Positions 8,239 through 15,050 of a DNA stretch of 22,668 nt are shown in pieces; the stretch's first letter is position 1, and the number at the start of each line of letters is the position of its first letter. This DNA is from a virus, in IMG/VR virus record IMGVR_UViG_3300031227_000467, positions 1 to 22,668 of that record; one strand, given 5' to 3'. The translations under genes were made by a program, and so were the position numbers. The notes beneath the pieces were generated by a model. That model was given only the letters and a program-made list of their open reading frames with translations, was not told the DNA's origin and ran no database searches.

Positions 8239-8259
8239 GGGCCCGGGGGAACCGGGCCC
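8239..8259 (-). promoter_or_regulatory. Perfect GC hairpin between decoration-like and capsid genes
   Basis: A 7-bp perfect inverted repeat, GGGCCCG / CGGGCCC, with a 7-base spacer lies in the 77-base gap before the capsid gene. No T-run follows, so it may be an attenuator or RNA stability element rather than a terminator. Confidence 0.5.
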
Positions 8260-8272
8260 GTTCCCGTTAGCG

Positions 8273-8809
8273 TCACGCTTGGCCTGTCGTCGTTGTCGTC
8301 GCCTCCGCTGCAGTCGAGGTGACGATGCTCTCCTTGCTCGTGCAGTGCGTCCGGCAGTCGATGCTCATCTCGATCTCGCTGGCGGAGATAAGCCGATCCA
8401 TCCGCCCGCAAAGGATCTCGTGAGTGGTCGAAGCCGGGACCACCGCCACCGTCTGGTCGTCGACGATGTAGCAACGGCAGCTCATGTAGGCCTGCGCCGC
8501 AGCATCCTCACTGACCACACGGACGCGCCCGCGCCGCTGGACCTTGATGTAGATGTCGCCGTCGTCGCCGAGCCGGTTGTCCGCCTCGTCGTTCGTCAGG
8601 CGCTGGTGGCTGCCGTTGACGTCGCACGGGTGCATCGCGATCCCTTCGAAGACGTAGTACGCCTCGTCCGCCGCGGGCACCGCGAAGCCACGGAAATTGC
8701 TGCAAACCAGCGCGCCCGGAAAGATGCGCACGCCGGCGGCCACCGGCATCAGCAGCGTGTCCGTCTGCAGCTGGTGCGTCAGGGCCTTGCCTGAAGTAAG
8801 GGCTGCCAT
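8273..8809 (-). CDS. Capsid decoration-like protein (DUF2190 position)
   Basis: This 178-residue protein starts at ATG 8809 after AGGAGGAG. It lies between the protease/scaffold and the major capsid gene, the normal place of the small decoration protein in transposable phages. The sequence is beta-rich and Gly/Ala-rich (LLMPVAAGVRIFPGALVCSN, DIYIKVQRRGRVRVVSEDAA). It contains six cysteines, including SCRC and DCRTHC, which is many for a capsid protein. The C-terminus is threonine-rich (STAAEATTTTTGQA). A capsid surface role is inferred from context. Confidence 0.78.
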   Translation of the reverse strand: MAALTSGKALTHQLQTDTLLMPVAAGVRIFPGALVCSNFRGFAVPAADEAYYVFEGIAMHPCDVNGSHQRLTNDEADNRLGDDGDIYIKVQRRGRVRVVSEDAAAQAYMSCRCYIVDDQTVAVVPASTTHEILCGRMDRLISASEIEMSIDCRTHCTSKESIVTSTAAEATTTTTGQA

Positions 8810-8852
8810 TTGTTCTCCTCCTGAGAATCTTCGATATGTGTCATCAATCCGT

Positions 8853-8882
8853 CTCGGGGCCTGCCCCGAGTATGTCGAAGGG
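8853..8882. repeat. Palindromic repeat with TATGTCGAAGG tail
   Basis: A perfect 8-bp inverted repeat (CTCGGGGC / GCCCCGAG, 2-base loop, 8853-8870) is followed by TATGTCGAAGGG and abuts the stop of the protease gene. A related core, GGGGC-AA-GCCCC on the minus strand, recurs inside that gene at 9529-9540. The GTCGAAGG end resembles the repeat inside the transposase gene at 16264. It looks like a short interspersed element and may also act as a hairpin after the protease gene. Confidence 0.6.
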
Positions 8883-9500
8883 TCAGCCCGCGGCCACGAA
8901 CTCCTCGGGCGTCAGGTTCATTTGCGCGCAGAGCGCGGCCTCCACGTCTGTCAGAGCCCTCGGTCCGCCCACGCCCGGCTTGTTGCCGTGCGCCGGCGCG
9001 TCCGTCTGGCTCGGCAGCGAGTTCACGAGCGCCTCGGTCGCGGCCAGGTCGTTCGTCGCCATTGCCAGGAGCGCGTCCCTGTGCGCCGGCGCGATCTTGC
9101 CGTCCGTGATCGCCTTGTCCGTCAACGCCTCGGCCTCGCTCGCGCGCCTCTGCGTCTGAAGCTCGCCGATGGCGTTCAGCACGGCGCCGTCGTCCGCGCC
9201 GTCCGCGAGCCCCAGTTTCGTCCGCACCGCGCTCGTGCCGGCGTGGAGCTGCAGGCCCATGATCTTCGCCTTGACCGCCTTCTCTTCGGCGCCCTTCTCG
9301 ATGCCGAGCAGCGCTGCGATCGCATCGTTCACGATCGGCTGCCCGGCTACCTGCGCCTCCAACTCCGTCACGCGCGCGGCGTTGGCCACGAGCGCCTCCG
9401 CCATCGCCTTCCCGTCCTCGCTCAAGGTGAGCCCGAGGCAGGAGGCAATCTCCTCGGGCTGCTTGCCGAGGCTTTCTGCAAGAGCGTTTATCCAATCCAT
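8883..9500 (-). CDS. Nested scaffold protein (Mu Z-like), internal start
   Basis: Inside the protease gene an AAGGAGG sequence lies ten bases before an in-frame ATG at 9500 (MDWINALAESLGKQ). This would release a 205-residue product containing only the C-terminal region: a helical, Ala/Glu-rich segment (MAEALVANAARVTELEAQV), a middle part and the end LTPEEFVAAG. In Mu the scaffold Z is made from an internal start in gene I, so the arrangement is the expected parallel. The internal site is seen directly; separate expression is inferred. Confidence 0.8.
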   Translation of the reverse strand: MDWINALAESLGKQPEEIASCLGLTLSEDGKAMAEALVANAARVTELEAQVAGQPIVNDAIAALLGIEKGAEEKAVKAKIMGLQLHAGTSAVRTKLGLADGADDGAVLNAIGELQTQRRASEAEALTDKAITDGKIAPAHRDALLAMATNDLAATEALVNSLPSQTDAPAHGNKPGVGGPRALTDVEAALCAQMNLTPEEFVAAG

Positions 9501-10109
9501 GCTCTCGTCTCCTCCTTCTAATGGGCCGGGGGCTTGCCCCGTGCCAGGTTTTGCGCCGGCTTCCGTGCCCGCGCCAATCATGCTCCGATCGTTCAGTGCT
9601 TCGAGAGACGTCATGAACGGCGTATTCGTCAGCGCCACGCTGTGCACCTGCATCAGCACCGCCTCGCCCGTCACCGGGTCGGCGGCGTTGAACCTCAGCA
9701 CGGGGCTCAGGTAGCGATACTGGCGCGATGTAATCATCAGCCGCGCCTCCTCGCTCCACGGCTGCACGCGCCCCCACAGCTCATCCTCGCCCGCGCGCAG
9801 CTCCATCTCCTTGATCCAGCCCGCAGCCGGCGCGCGAGGGGCCATCCCCGTAGACGCCAGCACGCTCTGGTGATGCCAGTCCACCGCGATGTCAGTCCCG
9901 TGGCCCCGGTAGTTCCGGTCGAACGCGTCCTTCGCGGCCACCAGGTGCGCCGGCGTAATCATCTCCGGACCGGCCGGATGACCGCGCCACTCGCCCAGAC
10001 GCGCGATCATGACCCACGGCGGTGCGTCCTCGGGGATCTCCTGGTTCAGCGTCAGCTTGTTTGCCGCGAGCTCGTCGCCAGCAACCGTTGAATTCAGTTT
10101 GACAACCAT
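8883..10109 (-). CDS. Mu protease I-like prohead protease (gp32)
   Basis: This 408-residue protein (ATG 10109 after GGGAGG) has the Mu-like prophage I architecture. The N-terminal protease domain covers about residues 1-180, with WVMIARLGEWRGHP, DAFDRNYRGHGTDIAVDWHH, AAGWIKEMELRAGEDELWGR and the QYRYLSPVLRF motif followed by VHSVALTNTPF. A low-complexity linker (TEAGAKPGTGQAPGPLEGG) then leads to a helical scaffold-like C-terminal half. The protease matures the capsid by removing scaffold. A strong internal ribosome site before Met at 9500 suggests that the second half is also made alone. A GGGGC/GCCCC palindrome (9529-9540) occupies the linker. Confidence 0.92.
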   Translation of the reverse strand: MVVKLNSTVAGDELAANKLTLNQEIPEDAPPWVMIARLGEWRGHPAGPEMITPAHLVAAKDAFDRNYRGHGTDIAVDWHHQSVLASTGMAPRAPAAGWIKEMELRAGEDELWGRVQPWSEEARLMITSRQYRYLSPVLRFNAADPVTGEAVLMQVHSVALTNTPFMTSLEALNDRSMIGAGTEAGAKPGTGQAPGPLEGGDESMDWINALAESLGKQPEEIASCLGLTLSEDGKAMAEALVANAARVTELEAQVAGQPIVNDAIAALLGIEKGAEEKAVKAKIMGLQLHAGTSAVRTKLGLADGADDGAVLNAIGELQTQRRASEAEALTDKAITDGKIAPAHRDALLAMATNDLAATEALVNSLPSQTDAPAHGNKPGVGGPRALTDVEAALCAQMNLTPEEFVAAG

Positions 10110-10144
10110 TCAAATCCTCCCTGTCCTGAGCCCATCAAAGAGCT

Positions 10145-12286
10145 TCAAAGCAACTCCGCCACGTGCGCCAGGCTGCTGAGTAGCGCCAGGTCGCCCCGGC
10201 CTTCGTCCGTCGTGGGCGCCCCGCCTTGGCTCGAGAGGTAGAACGCGTCGCCTGGGTGGAAGAGGAAGCCCGACGGCGCATCTAACGGCGCCGGGTCAGG
10301 CTGGCTCAGGGCCGCATCGAGCCCCTCCGCCCCCACCTCGTCCGCGGACATGCTCACGACCTCACACTGGCAGCCATGATGGATCGGCGGCCAGTAGGTC
10401 GCGAAAAACCCCCCGTCGAGCGGCGCGACGTTCCCGCACAAAGGCGCGCAGATGTCGCACGGCGTGTGGCAGAGCCACTGGCCGTAGGGCCGCACGTCCC
10501 GGTCCTGCTGGACCCGTATGTATTGGCCCGCGTTCTGTGCCGTCCAACGGTTGTTCCGGTGCACGAGCCGCGCCTGCCACGTCGGCATCTGCCCCGCGCC
10601 CGCCTCGGCCGACTCCGGCACGGAAAGACCCGCATTCTCCATCCGCTCCAGGAACTGGTTCTCCGTCTCGCCGGCCTCCAACACCTGCGTCAATTCGCTC
10701 GCCACCCGCGCCGTCTGTCCCTCGTCCAGTCCCGTCACCCACCAGGCCCGCTGCTTTCCGGCCGGGCTCAAGGCCTTCCAGGCATCCGGCGTCGCAATCC
10801 GCTTCTCGCCGAGGAACGACAGCGCCAGGCGGTCCAATATCCTCCACGGCGTCGCCTCCGCCTGGTGCAGCCTCAGGGCAAGCGCCTGCGGTGTGCACCG
10901 CCACAGCCTCGCCTCCTCCTGGAACGCCACGTCATGTATCAGCTCTCGTGCAGTTTGCTGTTCCCCTCGCCCTTCCGTTCCCGCCCTGGCGGGCAAGCTT
11001 CGTGCCCCCGCCTCGGCGGGTAAACTTCGTGGTGAGATCTCGTTGCTGAACATCCCCGGGCCCCTCGCCGGCGGCTTGAGCACCGGCTCGTCTCCCTCCG
11101 GCTCCGGGATGTTGAACTTCTCCCGCACCCAGGAGATCGGCACGGGCATCCCCGCCTCCGACAGCACCTTGATCGTCGTCGCGAGCTGCGGCAGATCCTC
11201 GGGCTCCGCCAGGGCGGTTTGCCAGACAGGACACGGCGCGTTCGGGCCCTTGTTCAGCCGCACGATCGGGGCGATCAACTGCTGCGTCAGCGTCTCATCC
11301 AGGGCCCGCGCGTCCGTCTCCGTCAGATCCCCTCGCACCTGGTTGTGCACCTGACCCAGCGCATACGACCCGCCACCTTCACCGCCGCTCGTCAGGAGCT
11401 GGCCCAAGACTGCCTTGGTCATCTCCTTCTCGGCGAACTCCAGAATCGACTGAAAGACCTGCCCCTCACCCGTCACACCCACGCTCGGGAACTCTATCTT
11501 GTTCCCCTCCCTGAGGAGGATGCTCATGTCCATGCCCATTGACGCCAGGGCGCTCTTGAACGCCTTCGCCTCATCGGAGTCCCACGGGATACCGTCCCGC
11601 AAATAGCCTGCCCTCAGCGGCATGCCGTAGACCTCTACGAACCCCAGCCAATCCTTGACGCCATACTGCCGCATCACGAACGGCCGCACGCAGCTCTTCA
11701 AGAGCGACCAGTTCGGCAAGAACCCGCTCCGCGCCCGCGCGCTGTGCACGATGAAGTTCAACGGATTCAGCGGGATCTGCTCGTCATACTTCTCGCCCTT
11801 GAGGAACAGCGTGTAACCATCGTCTCCCAGCGTGAACCATCGCTGCGGCCGCCAGGTCAAGGTCGTCGGACGCCACTCGCTCGCGCTCGTCTCCCAGCCC
11901 ACCTCGAGCACGGCGAATCCCTTCGGCACAGCGTCCAGCAGGTCGAAGATCGCGTTGCGCAGCCCCGTGATCCCATCCATCATGTCCCGCGCATACTCGG
12001 CGGCCGCCTCCGCCTCGCTGCTCTCGTCCGCCGCCAGGATCTCGTGGCCCAGGCTCGCGACCGCGTTCTTGCGCGTCCGCAGGTGGCCGTCCAGCTCACC
12101 GTCCCGCTGCTCCATCTGCTCAAACAGCTCGCACTGCGCGGCGATGTCTCCCGTCTCCGCCTGCAGCAGCCATGCGCGGATCTGCGACGGCGCCAAGTTG
12201 ATCCCCGTCAGCTCGCTCTCGATCCGCCGCGTCCCGGACGGTATCGGCTGTGCGATCGGTCCCTTATCTGGCTTGCTCTTGGCCAT
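10145..12286 (-). CDS. Portal protein (Mu gp29, DUF935) fused to MuF head-morphogenesis domain
   Basis: This 713-residue protein carries two modules usually encoded by separate genes. Residues 1 to about 410 are a DUF935 portal (LTPSQIRAWLL-like helix, LFEQMEQRDGELDGHLRTRK, GFAVLEVGWE, WRPQRWFTLGDDG, KDWLGFVEVYGMPLR, QVHNQVRGDLTETDA). Residues from about 440 to the end are a Mu F / SPP1 gp7-type minor head domain. This shows the family signature CDICAPLCGNVAPLDGGFF followed by YWPPIHHGCQCEVVSM near residues 610-645. The joint (about residues 418-436) is a duplicated RSLPAxAG peptide encoded by a 27-bp tandem palindromic repeat. The start, ATG 12286, lies four bases past the terminase stop. 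The portal forms the DNA-entry ring; MuF proteins assist head assembly or DNA ejection. Confidence 0.93.
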   Translation of the reverse strand: MAKSKPDKGPIAQPIPSGTRRIESELTGINLAPSQIRAWLLQAETGDIAAQCELFEQMEQRDGELDGHLRTRKNAVASLGHEILAADESSEAEAAAEYARDMMDGITGLRNAIFDLLDAVPKGFAVLEVGWETSASEWRPTTLTWRPQRWFTLGDDGYTLFLKGEKYDEQIPLNPLNFIVHSARARSGFLPNWSLLKSCVRPFVMRQYGVKDWLGFVEVYGMPLRAGYLRDGIPWDSDEAKAFKSALASMGMDMSILLREGNKIEFPSVGVTGEGQVFQSILEFAEKEMTKAVLGQLLTSGGEGGGSYALGQVHNQVRGDLTETDARALDETLTQQLIAPIVRLNKGPNAPCPVWQTALAEPEDLPQLATTIKVLSEAGMPVPISWVREKFNIPEPEGDEPVLKPPARGPGMFSNEISPRSLPAEAGARSLPARAGTEGRGEQQTARELIHDVAFQEEARLWRCTPQALALRLHQAEATPWRILDRLALSFLGEKRIATPDAWKALSPAGKQRAWWVTGLDEGQTARVASELTQVLEAGETENQFLERMENAGLSVPESAEAGAGQMPTWQARLVHRNNRWTAQNAGQYIRVQQDRDVRPYGQWLCHTPCDICAPLCGNVAPLDGGFFATYWPPIHHGCQCEVVSMSADEVGAEGLDAALSQPDPAPLDAPSGFLFHPGDAFYLSSQGGAPTTDEGRGDLALLSSLAHVAELL
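10980..11033. repeat. Tandem 27-bp palindromic repeat inside the portal-MuF gene
   Basis: Two copies begin at 10980 and 11007. Each has a CCCGCC-NN-GGCGGG palindrome followed by an AARCTTCGTG-type tail. The unit of 27 bp is nine codons, so the reading frame is kept and the peptide RSLPAxAG is doubled. The repeat sits at the joint between the two domains. Confidence 0.8.
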
Positions 12287-12290
12287 AGGT

Positions 12291-13844
12291 CTACACGCAG
12301 GCGAAGTCAGTCCGCCTCTCGAGGCTCATGTATTCCAGCTTCCCCGCCTGGGGGTTGAAGCTGTTCGGCAACATCTCGTCACATCCCGCCAGCGCGTCCG
12401 GTCCGTCCACGTATCCGTCCGGGTAGCTCGTGAGCTGCTCCTGCAGCTCCCGCACCCCCGCGTTCGGGTTCGAGGGAAACAGCCACCGGCCGTCCTCCAT
12501 CTGCGGACCCAGCGTCTGGATCCGCACGTCCTTGTTCTCCGAGTGGTTCACGTAGCGCACCGGTAGATACGCGCCGTGCGTCCGCATCTCCAGGATCGGC
12601 TTGATCAGCGCGTAGCCGCCGTTCTCCTCGACCCCAATCAGATAGGGGTTGAACCGCGCATTGAACTCCACCAGGCGGTCGACCATGTCCAACGCCGTCC
12701 CGCGCGCGATCCACGCGTCGAGCACGAAACGCCGCCCCGTCTTCTTGTGCGCACCGACCGCAATCAGCGCCCTCGGACACCCGGTCGGCGCCTCACTGAT
12801 CGCAGGGTCGAGGAACATCACGACGAGCAGGCTCGAAAGGTCGAGGTCCTCCTCCTTGTAGCTCCTCAGCCACGCCGCCTGGAACGGCTTGTCGGGATCC
12901 TCGGCGATCAACGCGAAGTTCCGGTTCCAATTCCGCAGCCCGATCTGCGCACGCGTCCGCTCCAGCGCGCCGTCTGGGAACCGCTCGGGCCAGACACTGT
13001 GTCCGTCCTCAAGTGCCGGCTGCCGGAAGAGCCGGCCCAGCGCGCGCCCGCCCACGGGTTCCTTCGCGGCCAGCTCCTTCGCCCCCTCCATCATGCAGCC
13101 CGGACCGAACATCGTCCCGAGCACTGTGAACGCGTAGCGCTCCGGCTCCAGCGCGGGCAGCACCTCCTCCATCATCCAGTCCCAGAGCTGCTTCTCGCGC
13201 CGCGGGTTGCGCGCGAGCTCCGCATCCTCAAGGTCGTCGCCCACAAACTCCAGCGGCCGGTGCTCCCCGAACCGCCGACCGCGCGGGCTCATCCCGATGC
13301 CGAACGCCTCCATCTTCGCCGCGCGCAGCGCCCACTGGCCCTTCTCGTTTCGCACCTTCGGCAGGGTCACGACCCACTCGTTCTCTTCCCCCTCCGTCGT
13401 CAGCGCGCCATAGTCGCACTTGATGCGCGGGTTCCCCTCGAGCTCCAGCCGCACGTAGTCCATGTTCTGGGCCGCGAGCCGCTGCACGCGCGCGCCATAC
13501 AGCGCATACGGCAGCCGGCGAGCCAGGACCTCCCGGAGTGGGCGCGCGAGCGCCAGCAATACGCTCTTGCCCGCGCCCCTGAACGCCGCCACGAACGTCG
13601 GCATCGCGGGCTCGCCGGCCGCCTCTACCATCCGCTTGTGAAAGCGGGCGAACGGGCGGTCGAAGTAGTGTGGCAGGTAGGTGCGACACCAATCCGTCTC
13701 TGCAGCCGGATCAACGAATGGCAGCGCCTTCCGTCCCGCCACGGCGGGATCCGACATGTCCTCGAACGGCGGCGCCTCACGCTGCTGCCGCTCGTGGATC
13801 CGCTGCCTTCTTACCTCATGCTCTCTGGACCACTTGTCCGTCAC
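12291..13844 (-). CDS. Terminase large subunit (Mu gp28-like)
   Basis: This 517-residue DNA-packaging motor has a GTG start at 13844 after CGGAG. The ATPase domain has Walker A RGAGKS at residues 89-94, preceded by TFVAAF, and Walker B FVGDDLED around residues 200-206. The RNase-H-like nuclease domain has LDPA (D346), GVEENGG (E406/E407) and a late Asp in VDGPDALAG (about D483). Length is normal for the family. A perfect 16-bp palindrome at 13734-13749 encodes SDPAVAGR at residues 31-38, in the poorly conserved N-terminal region before the ATPase core, and looks like an inserted repeat element. Confidence 0.94.
   Translation of the reverse strand: MTDKWSREHEVRRQRIHERQQREAPPFEDMSDPAVAGRKALPFVDPAAETDWCRTYLPHYFDRPFARFHKRMVEAAGEPAMPTFVAAFRGAGKSVLLALARPLREVLARRLPYALYGARVQRLAAQNMDYVRLELEGNPRIKCDYGALTTEGEENEWVVTLPKVRNEKGQWALRAAKMEAFGIGMSPRGRRFGEHRPLEFVGDDLEDAELARNPRREKQLWDWMMEEVLPALEPERYAFTVLGTMFGPGCMMEGAKELAAKEPVGGRALGRLFRQPALEDGHSVWPERFPDGALERTRAQIGLRNWNRNFALIAEDPDKPFQAAWLRSYKEEDLDLSSLLVVMFLDPAISEAPTGCPRALIAVGAHKKTGRRFVLDAWIARGTALDMVDRLVEFNARFNPYLIGVEENGGYALIKPILEMRTHGAYLPVRYVNHSENKDVRIQTLGPQMEDGRWLFPSNPNAGVRELQEQLTSYPDGYVDGPDALAGCDEMLPNSFNPQAGKLEYMSLERRTDFACV
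13734..13749. repeat. Palindrome within terminase N-terminus
   Basis: TCCCGCC-AC-GGCGGGA is a perfect 7-bp-arm palindrome encoded in frame in the terminase. Its core matches the CCCGCC/GGCGGG palindromes in the portal gene. Confidence 0.65.
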
Positions 13845-13858
13845 GCCGTCGCTCCGTT

Positions 13859-13893
13859 TTCCCTCTCCCCACGGGAGAGGGCAGGGTGAGGGA
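13859..13893. repeat. CCCTCTCCC-type palindromic repeat between two late genes
   Basis: The 49-base gap between the small helical protein gene and terminase holds CCCTCTCCC-CAC-GGGAGAGGG followed by CAGGGTGAGGG. I remember this motif as a widespread interspersed repeat in many bacterial genomes. It could form an mRNA hairpin upstream of terminase. Confidence 0.65.
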
Positions 13894-14133
13894 CTACATC
13901 AGGATGTGTCTGACACGCGTCGAGATCTCCGCGAGCAGCTTGTAGCGCTCCACCGCACTCGCGAAGTCGTCCGCCGCCGCCCTGATCTGGTCCGGGTCGA
14001 TCTCGCCGAGCGGCGTAATCCCGCTCGCCAGCCTCACCAGGCTCTCCTGCGCGTGCGTTGCGGCCGCCTCAGCCGCCTCCCGGTCAGTTCTGACGCCAAC
14101 CGCAAACTTCTCCAGCGTCTCTCTATCTGCCAT
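13894..14133 (-). CDS. Small helical protein upstream of terminase
   Basis: This 79-residue protein is almost all helix (ETLEKFAVGVRTDREAAEAAATHAQESLV and AADDFASAVERYKLLAEISTRV). I prefer ATG 14133 over the in-frame ATG 14139 because GGAGG ends seven bases before 14133 but only one base before 14139. The start overlaps the end of the membrane protein gene. I do not recognise the family; small ORFs of this size are usual just before gp27/gp28 in Mu-like phages. Confidence 0.7.
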   Translation of the reverse strand: MADRETLEKFAVGVRTDREAAEAAATHAQESLVRLASGITPLGEIDPDQIRAAADDFASAVERYKLLAEISTRVRHILM

Positions 14134-14422
14134 CGCCATGCCTCCGGTTGCACTCTTCCTTCGTCACCAGCCGCGGCATCCAGTCCCGCAGGTTGTCTTT
14201 GATCTCGCGCACATCTTCGATCAACGCCTCGAACTTCGCGGCCATAACCGGCACCTGGTCCACGGCAGGGTTGCCCCGCTGCAGCCGCGCCTCGTGCGCA
14301 TCGAGCCGATCGTTGACTCTCTGCTGCCAGGCGCCGATCTTGAACGCCACGAGCCAGCCCCCGACGACCCCGCCAAGCAACGCGCTCAGGCCCGAGATGA
14401 CGATCTGAAGCCATGCGCTCAC
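14123..14422 (-). CDS. Single-pass membrane protein with coiled coil (DUF2730-like position)
   Basis: This 99-residue protein starts at GTG 14422, overlapping the TGA of the preceding gene. One N-terminal membrane helix (LQIVISGLSALLGGVVGGWLVAF, about residues 5-27) is followed by charged helical sequence (WQQRVNDRLDAHEARLQ, AKFEALIEDVREIKDNL). This layout matches small Mu gp25-like (DUF2730) proteins and also holin- or spanin-like accessory proteins. No lysis enzyme lies nearby, so the gp25-like reading is preferred. Confidence 0.78.
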   Translation of the reverse strand: MSAWLQIVISGLSALLGGVVGGWLVAFKIGAWQQRVNDRLDAHEARLQRGNPAVDQVPVMAAKFEALIEDVREIKDNLRDWMPRLVTKEECNRRHGDGR

Positions 14423-14871
14423 CGTGTGCCCTCCTTGAGATCCGCGATGAACTCGTTCACGACCCGCCGCATGACCGCGAGGTCATCCGCGCCGAGCCGA
14501 GTCTCGAACCACTCCGAGAAACGGTCCATCGCTACCATGAGCTGCAGCGAGTCGCCGAACAGCGTGATGGTCTTGTCGAGGCTGCCGAGGAGTTTCGTCA
14601 GGGAGTCCGCCCAGGCGGGAGTCGTCATGCTTTCGTCGTGGGTGAGGCGGCGAAGACGTTTGATGAGCGCGCCGATCACGTCGCGCAGATCGGCCAGGTC
14701 CCCTGCCGGCGGCTCGCGGTCCCAGGATCGCCCCGCGCGCTCGTCCGCCGACTTCCATCGGGAGATCGTCGAGACGGACACCCCCAGCTCAGCGGCGATC
14801 TCCTCGAGAGACAGCCCGGCCGCATATCGCGACCTGGCCCTCGGCTTGAGGTCCTGCTTCGACGCGGGCAC
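14419..14871 (-). CDS. Terminase small subunit-like HTH protein
   Basis: This 150-residue protein has a GTG start at 14871 with GGAGGGG four bases before it. The N-terminus has a clear helix-turn-helix (AAGLSLEEIAAELGVSVSTISRWK, about residues 17-40). A helical C-terminal region follows (ALIKRLRRLTHDES, WADSLTKLLGSLDKTITLFG, RVVNEFIADLKEG). It is the first gene of the late operon and precedes the large terminase by two small genes. DNA-binding small terminase (gp27- or DUF1804-like) is the best guess. A late-operon regulator is the main alternative. Confidence 0.72.
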   Translation of the reverse strand: MPASKQDLKPRARSRYAAGLSLEEIAAELGVSVSTISRWKSADERAGRSWDREPPAGDLADLRDVIGALIKRLRRLTHDESMTTPAWADSLTKLLGSLDKTITLFGDSLQLMVAMDRFSEWFETRLGADDLAVMRRVVNEFIADLKEGTR

Positions 14872-14908
14872 TTGTCCCCTCCAGGCAATTGGCCCGTCTA
14901 CACGGTTC

Positions 14909-14929
14909 GGACCGGCTCACCGGCGGTCC
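14909..14929 (-). promoter_or_regulatory. Inverted repeat in late leader (possible operator)
   Basis: GGACCG and CGGTCC arms (6 bp, 9-base spacer) lie about 5-25 bases downstream of the predicted late transcription start. It could be an operator or a leader hairpin. Confidence 0.4.
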
Positions 14930-14940
14930 TGTATCAGATA

Positions 14941-14969
14941 ATCTTATACGCTGGCAGATGCGATGTCAA
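14941..14969 (-). promoter_or_regulatory. Late operon promoter (sigma70-type)
   Basis: On the minus strand TTGACA (14969-14964), a 17-base spacer and TAAGAT (14946-14941) form a near-consensus promoter about 70 bases before the first late gene. The -35 region lies in a 16-bp element (14961-14976) that matches the early promoter at 14 of 16 positions. Such a strong promoter for late genes is unlike Mu, where late promoters need the activator C. Confidence 0.75.
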
Positions 14970-14981
14970 GTCCCAATGCAC

Positions 14982-15015
14982 AAAAAAACCGGGGGTGGCG
15001 ACCCGCCAGGCCCGG
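14982..15015 (-). terminator. Rho-independent terminator of the repressor operon
   Basis: On the minus strand, CCGGG pairs with CCCGG and an inner TGGCG pairs with CGCCA around a GGT loop, followed by seven T. It lies 36 bases past the zinc-ribbon membrane protein gene and just before the late promoter, so it insulates lysogenic from late transcription. Confidence 0.88.
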
Positions 15016-15050
15016 CTCAACACTTCGGGATGGACGCCGTTACCTCACCA

